The notes beneath the pieces were generated by a model that was not told the origin of the DNA, made no database searches, and saw only the letters and a list, made by a program, of their open reading frames with translations. Made by a program: the position numbers and the translations under genes. Of a DNA stretch of 64,000 bases, positions 1 to 9,720 are shown one piece after another; position 1 is the stretch's first letter, and every line of letters starts with the position of its first letter. The DNA comes from Rhizobium altiplani (GTDB lineage: Bacteria > Pseudomonadota > Alphaproteobacteria > Rhizobiales > Rhizobiaceae), in contig NZ_LNCD01000018.1 in NCBI RefSeq assembly GCF_001542405.1, positions 1 to 64,000 of the forward strand. Reading direction: 5' to 3'.

Positions 1-22
1 GTGAGCGCAACGAATGGCCCAC
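1..22 (+). repeat. IS66 left terminal inverted repeat
   Basis: Begins GTGAGCGCAACGAATGG and pairs with the reverse complement of 3136-3157 at 19 of 22 positions. The GTGAGCG/GTAAGCG start is usual for IS66 ends. Confidence 0.8.
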
Positions 23-69
23 GGCTTTCGTGATTTGACTAAATAGGTTTCTGGCTTTCTGGCTCTCGG

Positions 70-633
70 TCAGAACTTCTGCTTTGCCCGCTTCGGCATA
101 AAATAGGTTCGGATATTGACGAGTGCTTCGGCGACGGCAGCAGCATCCTGGTGGGTCGCTTTCCGTTTTACCTCGCCGAGCTTGCGGATCGGCGCAATGA
201 TATCCCCAGTGACGGCATGACCTCGAAGGACAGGCTGCCAAAGCCTTGGCGCGTGTCGTGTTCCAATGAGAAAGCAGATGTCCCAATCAAATGGATCAAG
301 GGTCTGATCATCGATCTGGGTGAACCTTGGCCGGTGGTCTTTCGGTCTCTCGGAAAGGCTTGCAGATATCCGATTATACTCTGCAACGATCGTCTGCACG
401 GCCCGATGTTCGGTTGTTTCCATCGGCAGGTTTAGGGCATCCGGGCCGGTCAGTTCCGGGATCCATTGCCGTGGGTCGATGAACCTGGGGCCGATGATGA
501 GGGCCGTAAGATAACCATCGAGTCTGCTCATTGACCAGATAGGCGATGGCGGACGACGTCTCCTGATAAAGGCTTCGAATGCGTCGTCATCGAGCTTCGG
601 TCGCGGCGTCATCTCCTGGCTGTTCTGTGTCAT
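70..633 (-). CDS. UPF0149/YecA-like IS66 passenger protein
   Basis: About 187 residues, starting MTQNSQEM. The start ATG overlaps the tnpC stop as ATGA (630-633), so translation is probably coupled to the transposase. The segment SRLDGYLTALIIGP is the signature of the UPF0149/YecA-YgfB family, whose biochemical role is unknown. Such genes recur as the last gene of rhizobial IS66 elements, which agrees with its place inside the terminal repeats here. No C-terminal SEC-type zinc-binding motif is seen. A longer frame to 687 exists, but the ATGA overlap favours 633. Confidence 0.75.
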   Translation of the reverse strand: MTQNSQEMTPRPKLDDDAFEAFIRRRRPPSPIWSMSRLDGYLTALIIGPRFIDPRQWIPELTGPDALNLPMETTEHRAVQTIVAEYNRISASLSERPKDHRPRFTQIDDQTLDPFDWDICFLIGTRHAPRLWQPVLRGHAVTGDIIAPIRKLGEVKRKATHQDAAAVAEALVNIRTYFMPKRAKQKF

Positions 634-2237
634 GCCGCTTGTCGCTCCTGCTGTGTCATCGCTTCGCGTTCCGCCTTCCAGGCCCAAGGCAAAAGGCTCT
701 CCATCTCGTTGGCTTTCACTTTGCCGGAGATGATGCGCTCCAGCACATCGGCAAGCCAGACGTCGGGGTCCACGCCGTTAAGCTTTGCCGTGTTCACGAG
801 CGATGCCAGGACAGCGAAGGTCTTTCCACCCCGCTCGTTGCCCACGAATAATGAGTTCTTTCTCGTCAAAGCCACGGATTTCATGGAACGCTCGACGACA
901 TTGGAGTCCACCTCGATCCGGCCATCCTCTAGAAAGGCTGTCAATCCGCTCCAGTGGTTGAGCATGTAAGTGACTGCCTTGCCAAGTGCCGATTTCGACG
1001 ACACCTCGTCGCTCAGTTCGGTGAGATGGACCTTCAGTTCTCTCATGATGGGAGCTGCCTCACGACGCCTGCCGCTAAGCCGGGTATCTTCATCTTCCCC
1101 TCGTAGTTTTGCTTCGATGCGATAGATTTCGGCAATCCTGGCAAGGATCGACAAGGCCTCCGAAGAGCCGGTCAGTTTGACGACGTCAACGAACTTTCGC
1201 CGTGCATGAGCGAGGCAGAAGGCCAGCCGCATGGGGGCAACGTTGCTCTTGCCGCGTCGTTTGACCATGGTTTTATAGGCTTGATATCCATCAACCTGAA
1301 GCACGCCGGCGAACGACGACAGTTGCCCCTCGATCTCGCGAGCGCTGCGGCTTTCGGCAAAAATGTAGGCCACCGCCGGCGGCGCCGGACCGTTCCATGG
1401 CCGATCGTCAACCGCTTGTGCCCATAACTGGCAGACCTTGGTTCGTTTGCGCCCCGGATCGAGGCGCGGAAGTGGCGTCTCGTCACAGAACACCCTCGGC
1501 TGCGAGCGGATGAAGGCGGTGAGTGCATCGTAGAGAAGTTCGAGCCACCAGGCGACCCGCGTGACCCATGCCCCGAGCGTACCGCGATCAATGATGACGC
1601 CGCAGGAGGCCAGCATCTGCGCCTGGCGATGCAGCGGCAAATGCCAGGCAAACTTCGAAACGGCGACATGGGCTGCAAACGCCGTGGTCACCATGCCGCC
1701 GTCCATGATGCGTGCTGGTGCGGGTGCTTGCACGATGCCACTCTCGCAAGCCCGGCATGCATAGCGTGGCCGGATCGTCCGTTTCACCCGGACTACTGCA
1801 GGCACGATGTCGAGCGCCTCGCTGACATCAGTGCCGATGCAATGAAGTTCGAACGAACAGCAGGGGCAAGTCTTGCTCGCTGGCTCGATGAGCTCGTCAT
1901 AACGCGGAAGGTGTTTCGGCAAACGGCCGATATTGCGGGCTGGCGATCGCCGTGCCTGCGTTTTGTCTTCATCGACCGGCGCGACATCGTCATTGGCAGC
2001 AACGGGAATGTCGCCTAGATCGCCAAGATCGAGCATTGCCTGCGTTGGATCGATCGTCGTCATCTTCTCCGATTTCGTCCCGAAGAGCTGGCGCTCAAGG
2101 AAGGCAACGCGCGCCTTGAGATCGGCATTCTCTTCGTCGAGCGAGAGAATGATCCGGGTCAATTGCGCAGCATCCTGGGGCAAGGGATCGGGTCGAAGCG
2201 GCATGACAGACCCTACCACACGGGTCTGAATCTTCAA
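630..2237 (-). CDS. tnpC: IS66 transposase TnpC
   Basis: A full-length IS66 DDE transposase of 535 residues (524 if translation begins at the second ATG, 2204). It has an N-terminal coiled coil (about residues 35-52), a zinc-ribbon region with CPCC at 124-127 and CRAC at 161-164, and a catalytic core with D252 (CDETPLP), D316 (DGYQAY) and E449 (NVVERS). It cuts and joins the element ends. No frameshift is seen, so the element may still be active. It lies 15 bp after tnpB and overlaps the UPF0149 gene by 4 bp. Confidence 0.93.
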   Translation of the reverse strand: MKIQTRVVGSVMPLRPDPLPQDAAQLTRIILSLDEENADLKARVAFLERQLFGTKSEKMTTIDPTQAMLDLGDLGDIPVAANDDVAPVDEDKTQARRSPARNIGRLPKHLPRYDELIEPASKTCPCCSFELHCIGTDVSEALDIVPAVVRVKRTIRPRYACRACESGIVQAPAPARIMDGGMVTTAFAAHVAVSKFAWHLPLHRQAQMLASCGVIIDRGTLGAWVTRVAWWLELLYDALTAFIRSQPRVFCDETPLPRLDPGRKRTKVCQLWAQAVDDRPWNGPAPPAVAYIFAESRSAREIEGQLSSFAGVLQVDGYQAYKTMVKRRGKSNVAPMRLAFCLAHARRKFVDVVKLTGSSEALSILARIAEIYRIEAKLRGEDEDTRLSGRRREAAPIMRELKVHLTELSDEVSSKSALGKAVTYMLNHWSGLTAFLEDGRIEVDSNVVERSMKSVALTRKNSLFVGNERGGKTFAVLASLVNTAKLNGVDPDVWLADVLERIISGKVKANEMESLLPWAWKAEREAMTQQERQAA

Positions 2238-2252
2238 GCAAAACCAATAGGA

Positions 2253-2609
2253 TCAGCCTGCTTTTGAGGGCCTCCTCACCGCGTTTCGTTTGACGCGCGT
2301 CCAGTCAATGCCGGCCAGCAAAAGCGAGAACTCCTGGGCACTCATCTGCATAGCGCCATCGCGGATCGGAGGCCAAACGAACTTGCCCGCCTCCAACCAC
2401 TTCGTCGCTAGGATCATGCCTGATCCGTCCCAATAAATGCAGCGAAGCCGATCAAGACGCTTGGCGCGGAACACGAACACGTCGCCACAATAGGGATCGG
2501 CCGCAAGGGCTGACGCCACCAAAGCTACCAGGCCATTCATGCCGCGCCGGAAGTCGACGGGTTGCGTCGCAACCATGATCTTCACGCCATTTGGCGAAAC
2601 TCCGATCAC
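2253..2609 (-). CDS. tnpB: IS66 accessory protein TnpB (Orf2)
   Basis: 118 residues, the normal length of IS66 TnpB. It contains the family segments VDFRRGMNGLVALV, DVFVFRAKRLDRL and YWDGSGM. It is needed with TnpA and TnpC for IS66 transposition, but its molecular role is not established. Its start overlaps the tnpA stop as ATGA (2606-2609). Confidence 0.93.
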   Translation of the reverse strand: MIGVSPNGVKIMVATQPVDFRRGMNGLVALVASALAADPYCGDVFVFRAKRLDRLRCIYWDGSGMILATKWLEAGKFVWPPIRDGAMQMSAQEFSLLLAGIDWTRVKRNAVRRPSKAG

Positions 2610-3076
2610 CGGCGCCCTCGCAACGCCGCTACCATCGCCTGCGCCAGTTCAGGCGCTACCGAGCCGATGACCGTCATGCGTGCGCCCGCAATCTCGATCT
2701 CAATTCGGCCAGCGAGAACCTCTGGGGCATTCGATGGCGAGCCTTCGTGTCGTGCGCCATCCCCAACCACTGTCACCGGCACGAACACGGCAGGCGGCAA
2801 ACTAGTCTTTGCCGACCGTTGAGAGGTTAGTCCGGCTTCCCGTCGCCACACATTCAGCAAGCCGCGATTGACGCCCCAGCGCCTCGCAACAGCCGAAATG
2901 TTCACTTCAGGTTCTGCGCTCTCCGCGAGAATCCGCGCCTTCTCCTCGTCAGTCCAATTCCGCCGCTGCCGCCGACCGGTGATCACCTCGATCCGCCGAT
3001 ACTTTCCCTCATGCCTGGCTTCATGCATGCCTTCATCCATGACTTCAAGCATGGCATCAGCGCGATCTCCAACCAT
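2606..3076 (-). CDS. tnpA: IS66 protein TnpA (Orf1), helix-turn-helix
   Basis: 156 residues. A helix-turn-helix of the IS3/IS66 OrfA type is visible around residues 38-75 (WTDEEKARILAES then VARRWGVNRGLLNVWRRE), which fits DNA binding at the element ends. It is the first gene of the IS66 operon and overlaps tnpB by 4 bp. The start at 3076 is the first ATG inside the right terminal repeat. An acidic, Met/Glu/His-rich N-terminus (AMLEVMDEGMHEARHE) is typical of rhizobial copies. Confidence 0.9.
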   Translation of the reverse strand: MVGDRADAMLEVMDEGMHEARHEGKYRRIEVITGRRQRRNWTDEEKARILAESAEPEVNISAVARRWGVNRGLLNVWRREAGLTSQRSAKTSLPPAVFVPVTVVGDGARHEGSPSNAPEVLAGRIEIEIAGARMTVIGSVAPELAQAMVAALRGRR

Positions 3077-3135
3077 CCCGGTCCACTCCTATCAATGATA
3101 GAGCTTATCTCGAGGCCTCATTCACAAAAGAAAAG

Positions 3136-3157
3136 GTGGGCTGTTCGTCGCGCTCAC
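3136..3157 (-). repeat. IS66 right terminal inverted repeat
   Basis: Read on the minus strand it begins GTGAGCGCGACGAACAG, the partner of bases 1-22. It lies about 60 bp upstream of the tnpA start, and the interrupted epimerase frame resumes directly after it. Confidence 0.8.
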
Positions 3158-3677
3158 CATCGTTCGCGCGCCGTGGTTTTACGGCCCCAACCAGCCGCCA
3201 AGGCAAACGCTCTTTTTCAAGATGGTCAAGGACGGTAGGTTTCCTATCGTTGGATCGGGACGCAACCGCCGCTCGATGGGCTACACGGATAACCTCGCCC
3301 AAGGCGTGCTTCTTGCCGCAGCTCATGAGCAGGCGGCCGGAGAGATATTCTGGCTTGCAGACGAGACGCCCTACTCCATGAACGAAATTATCGACGTTGT
3401 CGGAAAAGTACTGCGCGAAGATTTCGGCATGACGGTCAAGCCTAACCAGCTTCATCTACCAGCCGTCGTCGGCGACGTCGCAAGGATGGTGGACGTGACT
3501 CTCCAGCATGCTGGCATCTATCTCCAGCAAATCCACGTTCTGTCCGAAATGAACAAAACAATAGCTTGCGATATCACCAAAGCCAGAAACGTACTCGGTT
3601 ACATGCCCAAGATCGCTTTGCGCGACGGCATGCGACTTTCGATCGATTGGTGCCTCAAGCACGGTCAGGCAATTTAA
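3158..3677 (+). pseudogene. NAD-dependent epimerase/dehydratase, 3' half cut off by IS66
   Basis: The frame is open from the IS66 boundary and reads IVRAPWFYGPNQPP, MGYTDNLAQGV and YMPKIALRDGM, typical of the C-terminal substrate-binding half of extended SDR enzymes (sugar epimerase or 3-beta-HSD-like). The Rossmann half must lie beyond the left edge of the element, outside the window. About 172 residues remain. A membrane-protein gene follows 28 bp later on the same strand, suggesting they were one operon. It is probably inactive unless a promoter in the IS drives an internal start (for example ATG 3222). Confidence 0.8.
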
Positions 3678-3705
3678 GACATATCAAAGAATACGGAGAC
3701 GACTA

Positions 3706-5677
3706 TTGCTGGTACAAATTTCCCCTGTGATCTCCAGCACACTCGTTTCGATGACAATAGGATATGCAATAGGATTGCCTGTTTCGAAGTACTTCGAAAG
3801 CAATATCCGGATGCGCTTGCTTATAGCCCCGGTCATCGGATTAGGAATATTCGGCGCTGCAGGTGTTTCCGTTTTTCACTTGTTACCTTTAACCGCCAGC
3901 AATCTGATCCTGATCGTTGTTGCGTTGTTCGCTGTCGCACTCTGGTTATCGAAAGGGGCCATCGAGCCACTCTTTCGCTCGCCGACCAGTCCAAGTTTGT
4001 CCTGGTTGGCTGTTGCATTTCTCCTTTGTCTTTTGCCAACGTTCGCGATCATTCCGCAGCATTATGGTGAGAGCGTCGGCGTAGGTTACCCGATCTGGGA
4101 TCATGCGAAAATTGCCATCGTAAATGAAATAGCTCAAAACGGGTTGCCTCCCGCTAATCCATTCCCAAGCCGGAACTCCGCCCACTCTTATTTACTACTA
4201 CGTCTGGCACTTCATCGCGGCATGTTCGTCCGTCGTCACAGGTGCGAGCGGCTGGGAGGCAGACATTGCGCTTACCGGCCTGACGGCATTGTTCTCGACG
4301 TCTGTAGTGTTGTGGCTGGCGGTTGCCCGAAGCAGAAGTGCGAATGCAGCGTGGTGGGTACTCCCGCTCTTGCTCGCCGGTTCGCTGAAGTCAATCGTGC
4401 GATTTGCCTCCGGAAAGTGGCTTGACACATGGATGGCACACGAACACGGACTCCAAACGTGGATCGTTCAGGCCGCGTGGGTACCCCAGCATCTATTTTC
4501 CGGAACCCTGACGTTGATTATCGTCCTGGCGTACTTGCGAATTCTATATTGTGACGCCGGGGGTAATCTGGTTCTCGCAGCGTTTATGGGTGCAATGTTG
4601 GCTTCTGCTTATGGAAGCTCGATGTGGGCGGGCGGCTTTTCGCTGCTATCGATATTACCCATTATCGGGGCGCTGTCGGTTCCGCATGTGCTAAGGGCCA
4701 AGCGACTGCTGGAAGTTGCCATTTCACTTTCGAGCGCTGTTACCATAGCCGCACTATGTGCAGGTGTCCTGGTTCGTGAACAATCCTCCATTATACACGC
4801 GAGAAAAGTCGTGGCGTTTTGGGTTTTTCCGATATTTCTTGGCGGAAATTGGTTTTATGATGTTCCCGGGTTCTGGGCGGTTTTGCTCCTTCTTGAATTC
4901 GGCGTTGTATTTTTGGCATTTATCATCTGGAGTTTTTCTATCGTTTCAGACGAGACGATCAGGCGTCCACATATTGACCGCGCGATAATTGTCGCGGTGA
5001 TTGCTCCGCTGTTTTGCACACAGTTCCTTCATAGTGTCATTATGTATAATGATCTAGGATGGCGTGTCCTCATTCCATCGCTGCTTCTTATGACGGCAAT
5101 GACTGCTGCACTTTTCTCCACACGCATCGAAAAAAACACGCTGGTCGGGCGCCTAACAACGATGACCGCAATTATATTTCTGGTCCCCTCAATTTTAGCT
5201 GGCGCCCAATGCGTATACGCGGCCAACTTCAAATTTCGAGTTGAGGGACCTGAGACAGAGGAGGGCATAGCTTTCAAGGCATCTCCTGAGATGTGGAAAG
5301 CTGTCCGTCAGGTGACTCCATCGGCTGAAGCAGTCGCCAATAACCCGCTTGATCTGGCAAGTGTAACGCGTTGGCCAGGAAACATTGCCTGGGCGGTTTT
5401 GTCACAGAGACGAAATTGCGGAACGCCGCTGGGGCTCTTGCGCGCCTATGCTGCTCAACTCACACCTGAGCAAGCATCAGGCGTTTATGAATTCTTCGTG
5501 GATGCCTTCGAAGGCAATGCCACTGAAGATCAACTCAGAGTTATGAAGGAAAAATATCTCTGCAAGACTCTTGTCGTGACTTCAAGAGATGGGTTGTGGG
5601 GCAAACCGGTACTGGACAACAATTCGGTTTACAAGCTTGTGTCCGAGGAAAAGGGCAAGTGGCGCATCTATCGATAA
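3706..5677 (+). pseudogene. polytopic membrane protein with a frameshift
   Basis: Two adjacent frames make one protein of about 656 residues with many hydrophobic segments. The first (TTG start 3706, GGAG at 3695-3698) runs in frame to about 4171. The sequence then continues one base out of frame, reading GTPPTLIYYYVWHF from 4172 to the stop at 5677. One base gained or two lost near 4165-4172 explains this; a sequencing error is possible. The general look (multi-TM N-terminal two thirds, soluble tail) recalls membrane glycosyltransferases, but I recognise no catalytic motif. It follows the epimerase remnant. Confidence 0.65.
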
Positions 5678-5773
5678 TGCGCCCTGCTGCGAGTTCGCGC
5701 GCTGTGTCTGACTAAAATTATAAGGCTACTCAGCTCAATGTTTGTAACCTACTTTGGTCTCCACCATTTGCCT

Positions 5774-7303
5774 TCAACGTCTATCTGTTGCGGCTGATTG
5801 GGCGCGCTCTTTAACGGAATGACTGAGTGCCGCTTCTGCGACCCGGAATGCCAGGGCCATGATCGTCATTTAGGGGTTAACGCCGGGTGCCTCCGGAATG
5901 AGGCTGCCATCAGCGACAAAGAGATTTTCGACGCCTCGCACGCGTCCGTAGCTGTCGACGGCGCAAACATCCCGATGCTCGCCGGGCGGGCAGCTGGAAA
6001 ACAGGTGTACGGTCATCAAATTGGTCTGCCGCTTGGGCAGGGGATTGTCCCAGAATTCGTGCACCTGATCAGGGCTTGTCCAGCCCTCATGGCCGAATAT
6101 GTTCGGGAAGACCTTACGGGCACCGGCCGCGAACATGACCTGGCCCAGACGGGTGAGAATCTGGCCCAAAGCGATCCAGTCCTCAGGAGCGAGCGTGAAG
6201 CGGACAAGTGGCTCATTGATACCGGGAAGAGGTCTCACTGCGCCCACTCCCCGTGGTCGTATCATGCCGTAATATGAGCCGCAAAAGCGCCAATGCTGCA
6301 TCAGGTCGCCGCGATTGATCCAATCTCCCGCAAGCGAGAGGCCAAACAGCGCAGGCGTGAACACCGACCCGCCGATCCGCTGTTCCGGCATGAATTCGGT
6401 GACCGCTGTCAACGGAAGGCGCGACCGATGTGCATCAACAGGCTCATCAAACAGCGCCGTTGCCTTGATTGTCGGATGAACGCGGAGCGTATTGCCGATG
6501 CGTTCACGCAGGCCAGAGCGACGCAAGATCGCCGGTGTGTGAATTGCTCCTGCGCAGACAAACACCATGCCGGCCTTTACACGTATCGAACGACCTTGGC
6601 CAGCCACATCCCACGAGCGGGCGATGACTTCCGTGGCGCGCCCGTTAACAAGACGTATCTTGGCCACACGTGTTTGCGCAAAAAGCCGCATGCCGCGGTC
6701 TATCGCCTTTGGCAGGAGGGTCACCGCCATGGACTGTTTGGCGCCGCTCGGACAAACAAAAGCACAACGATTAGCACCCTTGCAGCCACGCTGGCCCCGT
6801 TTCAGCTCCGACACTTCCCAGCCGAGCACATCGCCCCCTTGCCGCAAAATATCGGTGGCACGTCCGACCGGACCCGGAGTGAGACTTGCATTTACCGTCG
6901 CAACGGCTCGCTGGTAATATTGCGTCAATTCGTCCGGTGTAAAATTCTCGATCTTGTAGACCTTGCGCCATTGATCGATGAGGTAGTTATCGGCTCGTTG
7001 GGCAATGGCACTGTTGATTTCTGTTCCTCCCCCAACGCATCGGCCTTCTGCATACGCAATCGGAGGCTGTCCAAACGCGGCGGTCAATCCTCCACTGCGC
7101 CAAGCTGCCGCGAAGGCTTCGCTTGCGACAGGAGACGCCGATGATGATGGGACATGTTTGCCTTCTTCCAGCATAACCACTGACAAACCGCTAGCTGTCA
7201 GTACATCTGCCACGCTGGCCCCGCCCGCACCGGAGCCAATAATAACCGCATCCGCTTCCAGTTGCAGCTCACTACTTAGGCGAAAAGTGCCTCTCATACT
7301 CAA
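5774..7303 (-). pseudogene. GMC-type FAD oxidoreductase with a late nonsense codon
   Basis: 477 residues read from 7303 to a TAA at 5870-5872. An N-terminal FAD-binding motif VIIGSGAGGASVA (about residues 20-32), a GGGTEINSAI segment and the C-terminal GVNP mark a GMC / long-chain alcohol oxidase-like flavoenzyme. The family continues GVNPQxTIxALA; here the Gln position is TAA and the next codons read MTIMALAFRVAEAAL in the same frame to a TGA at 5774. A single C-to-T change therefore removes about 31 conserved residues. Residues near this end contribute to the FAD and active site in the family, so activity is doubtful. It is the last gene of the minus-strand set starting at 9083. Confidence 0.75.
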
Positions 7304-7685
7304 GCCTTTTAACTCGGTTCAGAGCCTGCGTCCTCAACAGTTTCTCGGCCACAGGTGTCTGTTCATAGAATGCAAGCAGGGTCATTGAGCGGTAAAGGAG
7401 CACGACTGAGCCCACCGGACCCGGAAATCTTTGCAGGAGATGATAAAACCTTTCTGCGCGGCGGTTTCGTGCTAAGGGACCGCCCGCGCCGACGGAAATA
7501 AACACAATGCAGAAGCTCAGGAAAAGCGAAGCGCTTTTCACCGGCAGACGAATATGAAAAGGGGCAATAGCAATGGCGCGAGTGACGCTGCTTGCGACTT
7601 GCGTTATCACCATTGGCTTTTCTTCCCCATCAAGTAATGGCCATATAGGCGTCATTGTCTCTACGAGCATTCGATCGAATGCCAT
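7272..7685 (-). CDS. hypothetical protein between transporter and oxidoreductase
   Basis: 137 residues from ATG 7685 (MAFDRMLVETMTPIW). Its 3' end overlaps the start of the GMC oxidoreductase gene by 32 bp, and its start lies 1 bp after the stop of the small transporter gene, so it belongs to the same operon. There is a hydrophobic stretch in the middle (SASLFLSFCIVFISVGAGG) and the C-terminus is basic. I do not recognise the family. Its place before a GMC flavoenzyme suggests a small partner or membrane-anchor subunit, but that is inference. Confidence 0.6.
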   Translation of the reverse strand: MAFDRMLVETMTPIWPLLDGEEKPMVITQVASSVTRAIAIAPFHIRLPVKSASLFLSFCIVFISVGAGGPLARNRRAERFYHLLQRFPGPVGSVVLLYRSMTLLAFYEQTPVAEKLLRTQALNRVKRLEYERHFSPK

Positions 7686-7686
7686 T

Positions 7687-8040
7687 TCAGTTCCCTCGAG
7701 CCAGAAAGATGATGCCAGCCAAGACAAGGGCAAGACCGATCCATTTGTGCGGGTGGAATGGTTCTCCGAAAACGCAGTACGACGCAACCATCAGCATCGC
7801 GAATCCGGAGCCTGCCATAATCGGATAAGCGATGGACACTTCCATCGAATCGAGAGCCTTTGCGAACAAGACGACGTTGACACCATAAAATGTCAGTCCA
7901 CCCATGAAGCCGATTGATATAAACTGGTCGGCCACTCCGGCGTCGGCGGGCAGCGAGGCCCTGCTCCATTTCAGCAACATATTGCCGATACAGGAATTCA
8001 GGGCCGCAGCAAAAACAAGGACCATTGGCAGCGCGTTCAT
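7687..8040 (-). CDS. small DMT-superfamily transporter (SMR/EamA-like)
   Basis: 117 residues with four predicted membrane helices. The segment AYPIMAGSGFAMLMVASY and the following FGEP resemble the third helix and loop of small multidrug resistance / EmrE-like proteins, though the N-terminal membrane glutamate of EmrE (Glu14) is not evident. Its start overlaps the upstream epimerase stop as ATGA (8037-8040), so they are translated together. It is likely to move a metabolite or lipid-linked intermediate of the same pathway; the substrate is unknown. Confidence 0.75.
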   Translation of the reverse strand: MNALPMVLVFAAALNSCIGNMLLKWSRASLPADAGVADQFISIGFMGGLTFYGVNVVLFAKALDSMEVSIAYPIMAGSGFAMLMVASYCVFGEPFHPHKWIGLALVLAGIIFLARGN

Positions 8041-9083
8041 GTCGGGATCATCCGCAATATGCGTGGAACCAGTGCTAGCATCTGCTGCTTGACCGGCGAC
8101 CTATGATGTGACGCCACGCCTTCAGACAGAGCCTCCCTGTTTGACCGGTACCAATCATAGGATTCCGTAATCATCCGGGAATTTGAATATCTCGGTGCAT
8201 AGCCAAGTTCCTTCTGCGCTTTTGAAATGTCGAAATACATGGATCGGCCATACATCAGCGAATGGTATGGCCCCAGCGGAGAAAGGCCGAGCATACTCGC
8301 CATATTCGCTGCCAGCGCCGTCGGTCCCATAGGGATGGATTTAATTCGGCTCCCGGTTCCGGCGTGATTGATTAAACCCTGGAGAAGTTCACGCATTGTA
8401 CCGAATTCGGCAGCACCAATATTGTATACGGCAAAGCCTCTTACATTCGACGCTGCGATGCATGCCCATGCCAGATCATCCGAGTGCACGAACTGATACT
8501 TGTTGTTCCCGCCAGCCAGCACTGGAACATCGAATCCCCGTTCAATCCAGTCAAAAAGGATTTGAACGACGCCCAAGCGCCCATGTCCGAGGATAGTGCG
8601 AGGACGCACAATTGCCACATCCAGACCATGGCGCTGCATTGCTTTCTTACAGATAAGTTCACCCGCAAGCTTCGCGCGACCATAATCTTCCGCCGGATCC
8701 GGTTCTGTTTTTTCTGTTACGGGGTTCGAATCCGGCGCGCCAAAGACTGCGCTTGAGGACGTATAGACGAACTTTTCCACTCCAGCGGCAACGGATGCGT
8801 CAACAATGATCTGAGTGCCGTCCCTGTTGACCGACCAGAATAGATCTATTTCCTTAGCCAGAGGGACTTGCGCAACGTTGTGAAAAACCTTTCCGATGCC
8901 GGTCACTGCTTGTTTTGCAGCATCTCTGTCCAGAATTGTGCCCTTGAGAAACTCAAGATTTGGATGGCTCATGCTTGGAGGGTTCAGATCGAAGACGCGA
9001 ACGGAGGCTCCTTGCTCGAGCAGCTGTTTGCTCAACAATTCCCCGAAGTATCCGGAACCGCCGGTAACTAGAGCTGTGTTCAA
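8037..9083 (-). CDS. NAD-dependent epimerase/dehydratase (3-beta-HSD-like)
   Basis: 348 residues, an extended SDR. TGGSGYFG (7-14) is the NAD-binding glycine motif; SSS (109-111) and YGRAK (Tyr134, Lys138) give the catalytic triad. It is first of a tight minus-strand set: epimerase, small transporter, small protein, GMC flavoenzyme. An NAD oxidoreductase and an alcohol oxidase together suggest stepwise oxidation or epimerisation of a sugar, sterol-like or isoprenoid alcohol. The cut-off epimerase at 3158-3677 is of the same class and may have belonged to the same pathway. Confidence 0.85.
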   Translation of the reverse strand: MNTALVTGGSGYFGELLSKQLLEQGASVRVFDLNPPSMSHPNLEFLKGTILDRDAAKQAVTGIGKVFHNVAQVPLAKEIDLFWSVNRDGTQIIVDASVAAGVEKFVYTSSSAVFGAPDSNPVTEKTEPDPAEDYGRAKLAGELICKKAMQRHGLDVAIVRPRTILGHGRLGVVQILFDWIERGFDVPVLAGGNNKYQFVHSDDLAWACIAASNVRGFAVYNIGAAEFGTMRELLQGLINHAGTGSRIKSIPMGPTALAANMASMLGLSPLGPYHSLMYGRSMYFDISKAQKELGYAPRYSNSRMITESYDWYRSNREALSEGVASHHRSPVKQQMLALVPRILRMIPT

Positions 9084-9720
9084 TTTTCCCGACTCAAAAA
9101 GTTTGACGGCACCTCGAGATATCCGCTACAAGCAATCCCTGCAAATGCAGTTAGCCTCGCAGCAGACCACTCTCCCAAGCTGCAACGGTGGTCCTTAGGA
9201 TCGTTGTGAGAACGTGCAAAAGTCATGCCGGGGCGTTCCTCGCCGATATTAACTCTTGGTGGCTTCGTCGACCTGTCGTACGCCGCCGCGTCTAAAGCAA
9301 TACATTCCAGTGGCGATGCGGCGAACACGCGGAATCTCGATTTGCCATCCAGCATCGCGTTGCTGCGAATTGCTCGCCGGCAGATTGGCCGCAACAGGGC
9401 AGCTCTGTTGCCCCGCCACAAGGCCCAAAAAGGGCTGCCGCGAACTCCTTGCGTATTCGTAACCGCTCCTGTCCTAGAATAAGCCTTTAGAGCGCACGCA
9501 AGCCCGCTCAATGGCCAGCAACTTTGCTAAGCCCGCTTTGGAGAAAAGTCGCCGTCTTTGACTGGCTAGTTGAAGCTCTCTTATAGGCTGATTGGTCTGT
9601 CTGTCGTATGTTTCGACGTGGCACTGTTCCAGGTATTCGCACGAATATGAGCACTTGACCTAACCCTAATACAGTCGCTCAACGGCCGAGGATTGATGAG
9701 CCAATCCTTTACGAGAACCC
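9084..9720. other. 637-bp intergenic stretch, no supported gene
   Basis: Two minus-strand genes flank this gap. Frames of up to 143 codons occur on both strands but show no recognisable domain, no good ribosome site and a composition like shadow frames. A plus-strand TTGACT (near 9556) and TATAGG spaced 18 bp look like a promoter but point toward the end of a minus-strand gene, so I do not call it. Confidence 0.5.

Larger units (their letters stand above)
1..3157. mobile_element. IS66-family insertion sequence, apparently complete
   Basis: The element runs from the first base of the window to 3157. It carries tnpA, tnpB and tnpC plus a UPF0149 passenger gene, all on the minus strand. Its ends are imperfect inverted repeats of 22 bp (19 matches) beginning GTGAGCGC. 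Immediately beyond 3157 the reading frame of an NAD-dependent epimerase continues to a normal stop, so the element interrupted that gene. The left flank is outside the window, so the 8-bp target duplication usual for this family cannot be checked; the right copy would be 3158-3165. Confidence 0.88.

Noticed and set aside
8715..8745. tRNA-like T-arm (GGGTTCGAATCCGG)
   Set aside because: It lies inside the coding frame of the epimerase gene and no acceptor, D or anticodon arm can be built around it.
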